Of a stretch of 64,000 nt of DNA, positions 45,191 to 54,500 are shown in pieces; position 1 is the stretch's first letter, and every line of letters begins with the position of its first letter. The stretch lies in assembly GCF_016653635.2 (NCBI RefSeq), contig NZ_CP067420.1, forward strand, positions 51,001 to 115,000, given 5' to 3'. The translations under genes were made by a program, and so were the position numbers. The notes below the pieces were generated by a model that made no database searches, was not told where the DNA came from, and was given only the letters and a program-made list of their open reading frames with translations. The DNA comes from Skermanella sp. TT6 (lineage in GTDB: Bacteria; Pseudomonadota; Alphaproteobacteria; Azospirillales; Azospirillaceae).

Positions 45191-47124
45191 GACTCCTCGA
45201 TGGCCGGCCGTTGCCCGTTCTTCAAGCCCCGGGGAGTCCAGTTCGTCAAGCTTTGCTCGATGATCGCGCTGGGCCGGGTCGGCGGCACCCGCATGATTTC
45301 CCTGGAGTCCATGTCGGAGGCGTCCATGTCGGAGGTCGGTTCCGACTCGGCCGCCGCCAGCCGGCGCAGCTCGGCCGGCGGATCGGTCTCCTCCGGCGTC
45401 AGGAACAGGCCGGCGCGGCGCGCCGCCTGACCGGCGTCGGTCCGGCTGGTCCAGACGGTCAGCCAGACCGACAGGACGAGGCCGGTGATGACCGGCACCA
45501 GCCACCAGAAGAAGTCCGGCGCCACGTTCAGCACCAGGGCGCCCCAGGCGAGGCCCAGCGCCACGTGCAGCCCGTTCCGTCCCAGCGCCTCGCGGAAGCT
45601 CAGGCCGCGCTCGCCGCGGGCCTGGGCGTTCCAGGTTACGCTGCGGCCCATCAGGGTCGCCACGACGAAATGGGTGTGGAACAGCATCATGGCCGGCGCC
45701 AGCAGCATGGAGAACAGCAGTTCCAGGAACGCGCTGGCTCCCAGCTTGCCCGCCCCGCCGAAACCACGCCGGAGCGCCGGGTCCGCCACCGTCAGGATCA
45801 GGCTGTAGAGCTTGGGCAGCAGCAGGATCGCGATGGTCACGCCGAACAGCGAGATCGTCTCCGCCATCTTCGAGACCGGCCAGTCCGGGAACAGGTTGTA
45901 GCCGGGCTGGAAATAGCTGTGGCCGGTCACCGTCTGGTGCAGGATGTCGATCGTGCTCAGCGTCAGGAGCAGCAGCCACAGCGGCGACGAGACATAGCCC
46001 AGCACGCCCATGATCAGGTGGAGCCGGCTCAAGGGATGCAGGCCGCGGGTCGGCAGCAGGCGCAGGTGCTGCAGGTTGCCCTGGCACCAGCGGCGGTCGC
46101 GCACGGCATAGTCGATGCTGTTCGGCGGCAGCTCCTCGAAGCTTCCGCCCAGCTCCGGCACGATCCAGACCTGCCACCCGGCGCGCCGCATCAGCGCCGC
46201 CTCGACGAAATCGTGGCTCAGGATCTCGCCGCCCAGCGGAGCCTTGCCCGACAGCACCGGCAGCCCGCAATGCTCGATGAAGGCGCCGGTGCGGATGATC
46301 GCGTTGTGGCCCCAGTAATTGCCCTCGCCCAGCTGCCACCAGGACAGGCCGCTCGCCAGGGCCGGGCCGTACAGCCGGCTGCCGAACTGGAGGATGCGGC
46401 CGAACAGGGTCTCCTGGTTCACCGGCGCCGGCAGGGTCTGGATGATGCCGGTGCCGGGGTTGTCCTGCATCAGCTTGGACAGGGCCACCATGGTGTCGCC
46501 CGACATCACGCTGTCGGCGTCGAGCACCAGCATATGGTCGTAGGCGGCCCCCCACTGGCGCAGGAAGTCGGCGATGTTGCCGGCCTTGCGGCCGGTATTG
46601 TCCTCGCGCCGGCGGTAGAAGATGCGGCCCTCGCCGCCGACCCGGCGGCACAGCGCGGCCCAGCCGGCCTCCTCGGCCGCCGCGATCTCCGGCTTGCGGG
46701 TGTCGCTGAGGACGAACAGGTCGAAATGCCGGTCCTCGCCGGTGCCCTGGAGCGAGCGCCAGGTCGCTTCCAGGCCGGCGAAGACCCGGTCGGGGTCCTC
46801 GTTGTAGATCGGCATGATGATCGCCGTCCGGGCGGTCAGGTCCACCGGCCTGGTGGGGTCCAGTCCTGCGGGGTCGCGCCCGATCAGCCGGACCAGGAAG
46901 CCCACCGTCGCGGTCCAGAACGAGGTGGAGATCCAGGCGAAGCTGATCGTGAACAGGGCGAAGATCGCCATCTCGATCGGGGTGAAGCCGTTGGCCCTGA
47001 GCACGTCGGCCATCAGGTACGAGGCCGCCAGCGTCGACAGGATGACCAGCGCGAAATAGAGCGTCCGGCGCCAGAGCGCCGTGCGCCGGAGTGTCTTGGC
47101 GTCGGACATGGGTGTTGTTTCCAT
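45178..47124 (-). CDS. opgH: Glucans biosynthesis glucosyltransferase H
   Basis: OpgH (MdoH) is the inner-membrane GT2 synthase that polymerises and exports the backbone of osmoregulated periplasmic glucans. The 648-residue protein has two N-terminal membrane segments, the catalytic stretch IIMPIYNEDPDRVFAGLEAT, VLSDTRKPEIAAAEEAGW, LVLDADSVMSGDTMV and the QxxRW-type RDRRWCQGNLQHLRLLP, then several C-terminal membrane helices. Residues after about 590 (SEPTSDMDASDMDSREIMR) are a low-complexity tail. A second start five codons in (MSDAK) is possible. It follows opgG by 22 bases. Confidence 0.94.
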   Translation of the reverse strand: METTPMSDAKTLRRTALWRRTLYFALVILSTLAASYLMADVLRANGFTPIEMAIFALFTISFAWISTSFWTATVGFLVRLIGRDPAGLDPTRPVDLTARTAIIMPIYNEDPDRVFAGLEATWRSLQGTGEDRHFDLFVLSDTRKPEIAAAEEAGWAALCRRVGGEGRIFYRRREDNTGRKAGNIADFLRQWGAAYDHMLVLDADSVMSGDTMVALSKLMQDNPGTGIIQTLPAPVNQETLFGRILQFGSRLYGPALASGLSWWQLGEGNYWGHNAIIRTGAFIEHCGLPVLSGKAPLGGEILSHDFVEAALMRRAGWQVWIVPELGGSFEELPPNSIDYAVRDRRWCQGNLQHLRLLPTRGLHPLSRLHLIMGVLGYVSSPLWLLLLTLSTIDILHQTVTGHSYFQPGYNLFPDWPVSKMAETISLFGVTIAILLLPKLYSLILTVADPALRRGFGGAGKLGASAFLELLFSMLLAPAMMLFHTHFVVATLMGRSVTWNAQARGERGLSFREALGRNGLHVALGLAWGALVLNVAPDFFWWLVPVITGLVLSVWLTVWTSRTDAGQAARRAGLFLTPEETDPPAELRRLAAAESEPTSDMDASDMDSREIMRVPPTRPSAIIEQSLTNWTPRGLKNGQRPAIEESWQS

Positions 47125-47146
47125 CTGAAGGGCAGCTCTATCGGGA

Positions 47147-48766
47147 TCAGGCGGGCGACCAGAGATAGACCCAGGTCTCGCTGATCGTCTGGCCGCGCAG
47201 GCGCAGCACGCAGCGCAAGTCGGCCGGCTTGCCGTCGGGCAGCAGGTCGAAGAAGACCCGCCAGCCGCCGGTCTCCCCGTTGCGGTGGGCGATCACCGGC
47301 CGAAGCTCGCCGGCCGTGGTCGTGACGACGGCCTCCACCGGCTGCTCGGGCCGCAGGGCTTCCAGCTCGCCGCCCTGGAACTCCAGCACGAAGTGGCGTC
47401 CCTCCTTCGGCAGGTCGGGGCGCCCCGGTACCCGCGCCGAGCCGATGCGGGTGGAGACCACGCGGGCCAGCGGCGGCTGCCCGGGGGTCTCCAGCACCGA
47501 GCGCAGGCGATAGGCGAAGTCCAGGCCCTCGCCGGCCCGGACCGGGCGCTCGGGCACCCAGTAGGCCGCGATGTTGTCGTTGATCTCCTCCTCGGTGGGG
47601 ATCTCGACCAGCTCGACCCGTCCCTTGCCCCATTCGCCGACCGGCTCGACCCAGTAGCTGGGCCGCCGGTGGTAGAGCGATTCGAGGTCCTGGTAGTGGT
47701 CGTAGTCGCGGTCCCGCTGGACCACGCCGAAACGCCGCGGATTCTCGTCGCTGAACGAGCTGACCCGCAGGTCCCTGGGGTTGACCAGGGGACGCCAGAT
47801 CCACTCGCCGCGCCCGGTCTCGATCTGCAGGCCGTCGCCGTCATGCACTTCCGGGCGGAAATCGTCGAAGGTGCGGGTCCGGTTCTCGCCGAAGAAGAAC
47901 ATGCTGGTCAGCGGTGCTATGCCCAGCTTGGCGATGTCGCGGCGCGGGAAGACCGCCGCCGTCACGTCGGCCTGGGTGTCGGTGCCGGGGTGCAGCACGA
48001 AGCGATAGGCTCCGGCGGCGCTTCGGCTGTCGAGCAGGGCATAGAGCGTCAGCTGGGTCGCGTCGGCGCCCGGCTCCTCGATCCAGAACTCCTTGAAGGC
48101 GGGGAAATCCTCGCCGCTCGGCGCCGCCGTGTCCACCGCCAGCCCGCGGGCCGAATTGCCGTAGATCTGGTTGCGGCCGAGGATCCGGAAATAGCTGGCG
48201 CCGAGGAAGACCGCCAGCTCGTCGGCATAGTTCGGGCGGTTCAGCGGATAATGGATCCGGAACCCGGCGAAGCCCAGGTCGGCCGGCAGGCTGCCGCCGA
48301 ACGTATTGGCGCCGTAGTCGAACATGTCGGCCCGGTACTCGACCGGGCTGGCGAGGCCCTCCCGCAGCAGGTTGATCCGCACCGGACGCTGGTAGAGGAA
48401 GCCGAGATGGAAGAACTGGAGCTGGAACAGCTTGTCGCCGCGCCAGACCGCCTGGTCGGGCCTGAACCGGATGTCGCGGTACTGGTCGTAGGACAGGTCG
48501 CGCAGGGGCTGCGGCACCCGGCCCTGGTCGTCCGAATAGTCACGCCTCGCCAACTCGCGGGCGAGCTCCCGCACGGTGTCGAAGGTGAACGCGGGAGCCG
48601 GCGCGGCCGGCGCCCCCGGCGCGGTTTCCTGCTGCGGGCCGGCGTCCTGGGCCAGGCCGGGCCGGAACGGCAGCAGACCGGCTGCACCGGCGCCGGCCGT
48701 GGCGAGCAGGAACTTGCGGCGGTCGAGTCCCGGCGCGGGGCGCGGGCGGAGCGGTTCGTCGTTCAT
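47147..48766 (-). CDS. opgG: Glucan biosynthesis protein G, Tat-exported
   Basis: OpgG (MdoG) is a periplasmic protein needed to form and branch osmoregulated glucans. The 539-residue product carries a twin-arginine-like signal (DRRKFLLATAGAGAAGLLPF, residues 15-34). The mature protein begins FTFDTVRELARELARRDYSD and contains LSYDQYRDIRFRPDQAVWR, LFHLGF-type segments and NPRDLRVSSFSDENPRRFG, all characteristic. OpgD is also Tat-exported and similar, so opgD is an alternative name. It heads the opgGH-DUF1289 transcript. Confidence 0.92.
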   Translation of the reverse strand: MNDEPLRPRPAPGLDRRKFLLATAGAGAAGLLPFRPGLAQDAGPQQETAPGAPAAPAPAFTFDTVRELARELARRDYSDDQGRVPQPLRDLSYDQYRDIRFRPDQAVWRGDKLFQLQFFHLGFLYQRPVRINLLREGLASPVEYRADMFDYGANTFGGSLPADLGFAGFRIHYPLNRPNYADELAVFLGASYFRILGRNQIYGNSARGLAVDTAAPSGEDFPAFKEFWIEEPGADATQLTLYALLDSRSAAGAYRFVLHPGTDTQADVTAAVFPRRDIAKLGIAPLTSMFFFGENRTRTFDDFRPEVHDGDGLQIETGRGEWIWRPLVNPRDLRVSSFSDENPRRFGVVQRDRDYDHYQDLESLYHRRPSYWVEPVGEWGKGRVELVEIPTEEEINDNIAAYWVPERPVRAGEGLDFAYRLRSVLETPGQPPLARVVSTRIGSARVPGRPDLPKEGRHFVLEFQGGELEALRPEQPVEAVVTTTAGELRPVIAHRNGETGGWRVFFDLLPDGKPADLRCVLRLRGQTISETWVYLWSPA

Positions 48767-48979
48767 ATATCCTGACTGGATCCGGTGATGGGCGCGGCGG
48801 CAGATCACGGCCCGCGCGCCCGGGAAGAAAAACACTCAACGCGGATAATTAGTCCCGGGATGCGTGACAAAAAAGGGCTGCCTCTGATTATGGCGCCGTT
48901 GCGGCCAAAGCATGGCGAGTAGCTGCGATGGAGTTTCCGGATCTGGTTGCAAGCCTCTGGACGACTATATGGTACCGCC

Positions 48980-49678
48980 ATGGTCAGGTTCTTGCTTTTT
49001 CTTGTCGGCATCATGACGGGTGCTGCAGCTGCATTGATCTATGCTGGGTTGGTTACGGTGCCGCCTTCGTGGACGCCTTGGGGGCCGCTCGACCTGAGGG
49101 AGGAACCCGGTGCTTTCACGAGGATCCAGCTTGCCGGGTTGAGGGAGGAGCCCGGCGCCTGCTTCGCAGCGCTGGAGCAGGCCGGCGTCGGCGCGGTGCC
49201 CCAGCCGCAGCGGCCGGTCGAGAACGGCTGCGGACTGGTCGATACCGCCCGGGTCGGTCAGGTCGCAGCCGCCTACAGCAGCGCGTTCGTCGCGACCTGC
49301 CCGTTGATCGCGGCGCTCTACCTGTTCGAGCGCCATGTGCTGGACCCGGCGGCGCGCCGTCACCTGGGCACGGGCGTGGCGCGGGTCAACCATGTCGGCA
49401 CCTACAACTGCCGGAACGTCTATGGCCGGACGGCGGGGCGGCGCAGCGAGCATGCGACCGCCAACGCGATCGACATCCGGGGCTTCGTCCTGGACGACGG
49501 CAGGATCGTTTCGCTGGCCCGCCACTGGAGCGACGCCCGGAGCGCGGAAGGGGCTTTCCTGCGGGAAGTGAACGACGGCGCCTGCCGGTTCTTCAACGCC
49601 GTGCTGGGACCCGACTACAACGCCGCCCACCGCGACCATTTCCACCTGGACATGGGACGCTGGCGCGCCTGCCGGTGA
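48980..49678 (+). CDS. Extensin-like family protein with a D-Ala-D-Ala peptidase-type zinc site
   Basis: The 232-residue protein has an N-terminal membrane anchor or signal (MVRFLLFLVGIMTGAAAALI) and an extensin-like C-terminal domain: CPLIAALYLFERHVLDPAA, RVNHVGTYNCRNVYGR, SEHATANAIDIRGF and YNAAHRDHFHLDMG. The last two hold the likely zinc ligands (His and Asp in EHATANAID, His in DHFH), as in LAS-type peptidases, so it may act on peptidoglycan. Alternative start at 48947 adds eleven residues. It is divergent from opgG. Confidence 0.87.
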   Translation: MVRFLLFLVGIMTGAAAALIYAGLVTVPPSWTPWGPLDLREEPGAFTRIQLAGLREEPGACFAALEQAGVGAVPQPQRPVENGCGLVDTARVGQVAAAYSSAFVATCPLIAALYLFERHVLDPAARRHLGTGVARVNHVGTYNCRNVYGRTAGRRSEHATANAIDIRGFVLDDGRIVSLARHWSDARSAEGAFLREVNDGACRFFNAVLGPDYNAAHRDHFHLDMGRWRACR

Positions 49679-49746
49679 CGATGCTGCACAGCAAAAAAAC
49701 TGCGCCAGGCGACCAAGGCGGGGAAGCAGGACAGGATTTCGGCAAT

Positions 49747-49771
49747 AAAAAAGCCCCGGCGCTGCCGAGGC
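49747..49771 (-). terminator. Orphan rho-independent terminator on the minus strand
   Basis: On the minus strand GCCTCGGC-AGC-GCCGGGGC (49771-49753) forms an eight-pair stem with one G-U pair and is followed by TTTTTT (49752-49747). On the plus strand no T-run follows, so the signal belongs to a minus-strand transcript. No minus-strand protein gene lies upstream of it before 50155. Confidence 0.75.
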
Positions 49772-50040
49772 CTAATCTTGGACTTTCTGGAACGACCTTC
49801 TTCTGGGCCGTCTGATCTAGTCTCAAGCTCCTTTTAAGAGCGTTTCTTCCCTGTTCGATGGCCGCTTTTGTTCAAGCGGTCCGTTTGGTGTGGGCGATTC
49901 TTAACAGAGTTCCGCAGCACTTTTAAACCGGCAATAAGTCATATGACTTTCGGCGCAGACTCCGTTCCCGGCCGATCCGGCCCTGTCGGCGACCGGCCCG
50001 AAGAAGGCCGCCTAAATCTTGCATATTAGGAGAATTTTTG
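49747..50040 (-). ncRNA. Candidate small RNA ending at the orphan terminator
   Basis: A 476-base gap without a convincing ORF (49679-50154) holds a clear minus-strand terminator. The transcript feeding it would contain the hairpin CCGCTT-GAACAA-AAGCGG (49862-49879) and an AAAAGGAGC segment near 49830. I cannot define a promoter or 5' end, and the coordinates only bound the region. A very small gene starting at a rare codon is an alternative. Confidence 0.35.
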
Positions 50041-50154
50041 TGATTTATGAGCCTTATTGATTGCTGGCGGATGGCGGGCTTCCACCGTCAGGATTCATGT
50101 CGTGATTTTCTGGTCGAAACAGGACCGCACGGTTTAGATTTGTTGAGGTATAGC

Positions 50155-50679
50155 ATGGCTCGTCAAGGCCGGGCGGCGACCGCCGCCCCGTTGCTTTTCC
50201 TGCTGTTCGTCGGGCTTGCCGGTCCGGCGGCGGTCCCGGCCGTGGCGCAGCCCCTGCCGCCGTCGTCCGGTTCCAACGCTCCCGGCAACGGCGCCCCGGG
50301 CATTCCCCCCGACGTGCTGACGATCCCCCAGCTGCCGGTCCCGCCGAGCAGCAGCTTCGCGATCGACGACACCGTCCTGGTCGGCAACGACGACGACTGG
50401 ACCGGCCAAGTGATCCTGAACGCTCCCTATTCCGTCATCCAGGTGACCCAGTTCTACCGGACCGAGATGCCCAAGATGGGCTGGGCGGAAACCGCCATCG
50501 TCCGCGCCCGCCGCACCTCGATCTCCTTCGTGCGAGACCAGCGGGTGGCGACGATCCGGATCAGCATCCAGAAGGACGACACCAAGCGGACCGACATCGA
50601 CGTGGTGGTCTCGCCGATCCAGACCAAGCTGGCGCCCGGGGGCGGCGGCGCGTCGATCCCGCTGCCCCGCCTCAAGTAG
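50155..50679 (+). CDS. Exported protein of unknown function
   Basis: The 174-residue protein begins with a signal peptide (APLLFLLFVGLAGPAAVPAVAQ, cleavage after AVA-QP), followed by a Pro/Gly/Asn-rich linker and a compact domain of about 100 residues with LNAPYSVIQVTQFYRTEMPK and RRTSISFVRDQRVATIRISI. The fold pattern resembles small periplasmic alpha/beta domains, but no family is recognised. The ATG at 50155 follows TTGAGG; the frame extends 36 codons upstream without a signal-like N-terminus. It stands alone before the thiolase operon. Confidence 0.7.
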   Translation: MARQGRAATAAPLLFLLFVGLAGPAAVPAVAQPLPPSSGSNAPGNGAPGIPPDVLTIPQLPVPPSSSFAIDDTVLVGNDDDWTGQVILNAPYSVIQVTQFYRTEMPKMGWAETAIVRARRTSISFVRDQRVATIRISIQKDDTKRTDIDVVVSPIQTKLAPGGGGASIPLPRLK

Positions 50680-50791
50680 GGCGGCCCGGTACCGGTTTCC
50701 CTCATCGATCGCTTGCGCGAAGGCGGCTGGTCGGGTCACATCGGGGCCTGACCGGCGGGACAGCCGGAGCGAACAACCGAGGGGGAATCCC

Positions 50792-51994
50792 ATGACCAGC
50801 CGATATCCGGACGGTGACCCGATCGTCATCGCCGCCGCCGTGCGCACGCCCATGGGCGGATTCCAGGGCGAACTCGCCACCGCCACCGCGCCGGAACTGG
50901 GTGCCACCGCGATCCGCGCCGCCGTCGAGCGTGCCGGGCTGGCATCGGACCAGGTCGACGAAGTCATCATGGGCTGCGTCCTGCCGGCCGGGCTGGGCCA
51001 GGCGCCGGCCCGCCAGGCGTCGCTCGGCGCCGGCATTCCCGAGTCGGTCGGCTGCACCACCATCAACAAGATGTGCGGGTCCGGCATGAAGGCGGCGATG
51101 ATGGCCCATGACCTGATCGCCGCCGGCACCAATGCGGTGATGGTGGCGGGCGGCATGGAGAGCATGACCAATGCCCCCTACCTGCTGGACCGTGCCCGAG
51201 GCGGCTACCGCATGGGCCACGGCCGGGTACTCGACCACATGTTCCTGGACGGGCTGGAGGACGCCTACGACAAGGGCCGCCTGATGGGCACCTTCGCCGA
51301 GGACTGCGCCCGGCATTACCAGTTCACCCGCGAGGCCCAGGACGCCTATGCGGTAGCCTCGCTGACCCGCGCCCGCACCGCGGTCGAGGACGGCACCTTC
51401 GACGCCGAGATCGCCCCCCAGGCCGTCCGGACCCGCAAGGGCGAGGCGACGGTGACCCGCGACGAGCAGCCGGGCAAGGCGGTGCCGGACAAGATCGGCA
51501 CCCTGAAGCCGGCTTTCCGCCCGGACGGCACGGTGACCGCCGCCAATTCCAGCTCGATCTCCGACGGTGCGGCGGCGCTGGTGCTGATGCGCCGGTCCGA
51601 GGCCGAGCGCCGCGGCGTCACGCCGCTGGCCGCGATCGCCGGCCACGCGACCCACGCCCAGGCGCCGGGCTGGTTCACCACCGCGCCGGTCGGCGCCATG
51701 CGCAAGCTGTTCGACCGGGTCGGCTGGCAGGCCCGCGACGTCGACCTGTTCGAGGTCAACGAGGCCTTCGCCGTCGTCGCCATGGCGGCGATGCGCGAGC
51801 TGGACCTGCCCCACGACAAGGTAAACGTCCATGGCGGCGCCTGCGCGCTGGGCCACCCGATCGGAGCGTCGGGCGCCCGCATCCTGGTGACGCTGCTGGC
51901 GGCGCTGCGGAAGCACGACCTCAGGCGCGGCGTGGCGTCGCTGTGCATCGGCGGCGGCGAGGCGACGGCCATGGCGGTCGAGCGGCTGAACTGA
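50792..51994 (+). CDS. Thiolase (acetyl-CoA C-acyltransferase)
   Basis: The 400-residue thiolase has the acyl-accepting Cys95 in TTINKMCGSGMKAAMMA, GGMESMTNAPYLL, and the C-terminal NEAFAVVA, VNVHGGACALGHPIGASGAR (catalytic His) and ASLCIGGGEATA (second catalytic Cys). It could make or break acetoacetyl-CoA or a longer 3-ketoacyl-CoA. It is 19 bases before a RidA gene and precedes an acyl-CoA dehydrogenase, so the operon likely degrades a branched or short acyl-CoA derived from an amino acid. Confidence 0.94.
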   Translation: MTSRYPDGDPIVIAAAVRTPMGGFQGELATATAPELGATAIRAAVERAGLASDQVDEVIMGCVLPAGLGQAPARQASLGAGIPESVGCTTINKMCGSGMKAAMMAHDLIAAGTNAVMVAGGMESMTNAPYLLDRARGGYRMGHGRVLDHMFLDGLEDAYDKGRLMGTFAEDCARHYQFTREAQDAYAVASLTRARTAVEDGTFDAEIAPQAVRTRKGEATVTRDEQPGKAVPDKIGTLKPAFRPDGTVTAANSSSISDGAAALVLMRRSEAERRGVTPLAAIAGHATHAQAPGWFTTAPVGAMRKLFDRVGWQARDVDLFEVNEAFAVVAMAAMRELDLPHDKVNVHGGACALGHPIGASGARILVTLLAALRKHDLRRGVASLCIGGGEATAMAVERLN

Positions 51995-52013
51995 CGGAAG
52001 GCGGTACCGGGAA

Positions 52014-52433
52014 ATGACGGCGCGCAGGCTGATTTCCGGCGGCTCGGAGTTCGAGCGGATCGCCGGCTACTCGCGTGCGGTGGTGGACGGCGACTGGATC
52101 TTCGTGGCCGGCACCACCGGGTTCGACTATGCCGCCGGCACGATCCCCGACGGCGTGGCGGAGCAGGCGCGCCAGACCTTCCGCACCATCGCGGCGGCGC
52201 TGGCCCAGGCCGGCGCCGGCCTGGAGGACGTGGTGCGGGCGCGCTACTACATCACCGACGCGTCCTATTGGGATGCCCTCCATCCCGTGCTGGGCGAGGT
52301 GTTCGGGGAGATCCGGCCGGCGGCGACCTGCGTGGTCTGCGGCCTGATCGATCCCCGCATGAAGATCGAAATAGAAGTGACGGCGCGGCGCGTCACGGAT
52401 CAAGGTATGGACATGGGGCGGGAAACATGCTGA
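52014..52433 (+). CDS. RidA family protein
   Basis: RidA-type proteins hydrolyse reactive enamine/imine intermediates from amino-acid metabolism. The 139-residue product has the trimer-forming fold pattern with [40 protein letters not shown] and the near-C-terminal [10 protein letters not shown]. The usual catalytic arginine position reads VVRARYYI. It is flanked by a thiolase and an acyl-CoA dehydrogenase and overlaps the latter by seven bases. Confidence 0.9.
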   Translation: MTARRLISGGSEFERIAGYSRAVVDGDWIFVAGTTGFDYAAGTIPDGVAEQARQTFRTIAAALAQAGAGLEDVVRARYYITDASYWDALHPVLGEVFGEIRPAATCVVCGLIDPRMKIEIEVTARRVTDQGMDMGRETC

Positions 52434-53566
52434 TCACCCAGGAACAGGCCATGGTGCGCGACATGGCGCGCCAGTTCGCGGCCGAGCGGCTGGCTCCCTT
52501 CGCGGCGGAATGGGACCGCACGTCGAGCTTTCCGGCGGAAGCGCTCGCCGAGATGGGCAGGCTCGGCCTGCTCGGCATGGTCGTGCCGGAGGAGTGGGAC
52601 GGCGCCGGCTCCGACTACGTCTCCTACGCGCTGGCGCTGGAGGAGATCGCCGGCGGCGACGGCGCCGTGTCCACCATCATGAGCGTCCACAACTCGGTCG
52701 GCTGCATGCCGATCCTGAAGTTCGGCACGCCCGACCAGAAGGAGCGGTTCCTGCGCCCGATGGCGCGGGGCGAGATGCTGGGCGCCTTCTGCCTGACCGA
52801 GCCGGAGGCCGGGTCCGACGCCGCGGCGATCCGCACCCGGGCGCGGCGGGACGGCAACCACTGGGTCCTGGACGGCACCAAGCAGTTCATCACCAACGGG
52901 CGGAACGGCGGAGTCGCGATCGTCTTCGCGGTGACCGATCCCACGGCGGGCAAGCGGGGCATCAGCGCCTTCATCGTGCCGACCGGCACGCCCGGCTACA
53001 CCGTCGCCCGGATCGAGCACAAGCTGGGCCAGCGCTGCTCCGACACGGCGCAGATCGTGCTGGAGGGCTGCCGCCTGACGCCGGACCTGATGCTCGGCGA
53101 GGAGGGCCGCGGCTACGGCATCGCGCTCGCCAACCTGGAGGGAGGGCGCATCGGCATCGCCGCCCAGTCCGTCGGCATGGCCCGCGCGGCATACCGGCAC
53201 GCCCTGGCCTATGCCAAGGAGCGGCGCAGCATGGGGGTGCCGATCATCGAGCACCAGGCCGTGTCGTTCCGCCTGGCCGACATGGCCACCCGGATCGAGG
53301 CGGCCCACCAGCTCGTGCTGCACGCGGCATCCCTGCGCGACGCCGGCGTCCCCTGCCTGAAGGAGGCCGCCATGGCGAAACTCTACGCCTCCGAAATGGC
53401 CGAGCGGGTCTGTTCCGACGCGATCCAGATCCACGGCGGCTACGGCTACCTGGAGGATTTCCCGGTCGAGCGGATCTATCGCGACGTCCGGGTCTGCCAG
53501 ATCTACGAAGGGACCAGCGACATCCAGCGGCTGATCATCGGCCGGCAGATCGCCGCCGAGGACTGA
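52427..53566 (+). CDS. Acyl-CoA dehydrogenase, short/branched-chain type
   Basis: The 379-residue flavoprotein begins [20 protein letters not shown]. It shows the FAD-contact motifs [15 protein letters not shown] and FITNGRNGG, the RMGVPI-like stretch [40 protein letters not shown], and the catalytic Glu361 in [13 protein letters not shown]-terminal glutamate base is shared by short-chain and isobutyryl-type enzymes. The ATG at 52427 overlaps the RidA stop. Electrons would pass to ETF. The substrate is unknown. Confidence 0.93.
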   Translation: MLITQEQAMVRDMARQFAAERLAPFAAEWDRTSSFPAEALAEMGRLGLLGMVVPEEWDGAGSDYVSYALALEEIAGGDGAVSTIMSVHNSVGCMPILKFGTPDQKERFLRPMARGEMLGAFCLTEPEAGSDAAAIRTRARRDGNHWVLDGTKQFITNGRNGGVAIVFAVTDPTAGKRGISAFIVPTGTPGYTVARIEHKLGQRCSDTAQIVLEGCRLTPDLMLGEEGRGYGIALANLEGGRIGIAAQSVGMARAAYRHALAYAKERRSMGVPIIEHQAVSFRLADMATRIEAAHQLVLHAASLRDAGVPCLKEAAMAKLYASEMAERVCSDAIQIHGGYGYLEDFPVERIYRDVRVCQIYEGTSDIQRLIIGRQIAAED

Positions 53567-53727
53567 CCGTCCGATACGGCGGCCCGGAACGCCCCGATCC
53601 AAAAGGACGCACGCCCCGGGGTTCGACCGCTGTTGCGTGTCGATCTCATGTTGGCCTATCTCTTTCGGGGAGTAGGTCCGGGGCTTTTCCCGCGGCCTGG
53701 CGACATCGTCAATCCGGGCCGGGTATC

Positions 53728-54438
53728 GTGACACATATTCTTGCCGTCGATGACGACGAACAGGTCCAGGACATGCTCTCCGAGTACCTGACCCGGGAGG
53801 GCTTCCGGGTATCGCTGGCGGCGACCGGGGCCGCCATGGAGAGGGTGCTGGCGGCGGAACCGGTCGACCTGATCCTCCTCGACCTCAGGCTTCCGGACGG
53901 CGACGGGCTGGCGCTGGTCCGGCAGCTGCGGGCCGACAGCCAGCTTCCGGTCATCATCCTGTCCGGCAAGGTGGAGGCGGTCGACCGGATCGTCGGGCTC
54001 GAACTGGGCGCCGACGATTACCTCACCAAGCCGTTCGACCCGCGCGAACTGCTGGCCCGCATCAAGGCCGTGCTGCGCCGGGTGGGGGAGGGGGCCGCGC
54101 GCGGTGCCGACGGGCTGCGGGCCTCCGTCAGCTTCGCCGGCTGGCGGTTCGACCTGACATCGCAGCGCCTGACGTCGCCCGACAACCGCGACGTGGACCT
54201 GACCAAGGCGGAGTTCGCCCTGCTGGCCGCCTTCGTGAAGCAGCCCCAGCGGGTGCTGTCGCGCGACCAGCTGCTGGACCTGACCCGGATCGACGGGGCG
54301 GAAGTGTTCGACCGCAGCATCGACGTTCTGATCCTGCGCCTGCGCCGCAAGATCGAGGCGAACCCGAAGGAGCCCCAGATCATCCGGACCGAACGCGGCC
54401 TCGGCTACTCGTTCGACGCCAAGGTAAAGCCGGTCTAA
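53728..54438 (+). CDS. OmpR/PhoB-family response regulator without a neighbouring kinase
   Basis: The 236-residue protein starts at GTG 53728. The receiver domain has Asp9-Asp10, the phospho-acceptor Asp52 in LILLDLRLPDGDGLAL, the switch Ser in VIILSGK and Lys in YLTKPFDPREL. The DNA-binding winged helix has DLTKAEFALLAAFVKQPQRV, SRDQLLDLT, FDRSIDVLILRLRRKIE and RTERGLGYSF. No sensor kinase lies beside it, so its partner is elsewhere. It is preceded by a 161-base gap. Confidence 0.93.
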   Translation: MTHILAVDDDEQVQDMLSEYLTREGFRVSLAATGAAMERVLAAEPVDLILLDLRLPDGDGLALVRQLRADSQLPVIILSGKVEAVDRIVGLELGADDYLTKPFDPRELLARIKAVLRRVGEGAARGADGLRASVSFAGWRFDLTSQRLTSPDNRDVDLTKAEFALLAAFVKQPQRVLSRDQLLDLTRIDGAEVFDRSIDVLILRLRRKIEANPKEPQIIRTERGLGYSFDAKVKPV

Positions 54439-54500
54439 GGGTGCTTGTCCCGGTCCGCCGAGCCCGATAGGGTGCTCGGAAAATCAGGGGAAACGCGCCG

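Noticed and set aside
49593-49826. A 77-codon minus-strand frame (TTG start behind AAGGAGC) across the orphan terminator
   Set aside because: It would be translated straight through the terminator hairpin and T-run and into the extensin-like gene region; composition gives no support.
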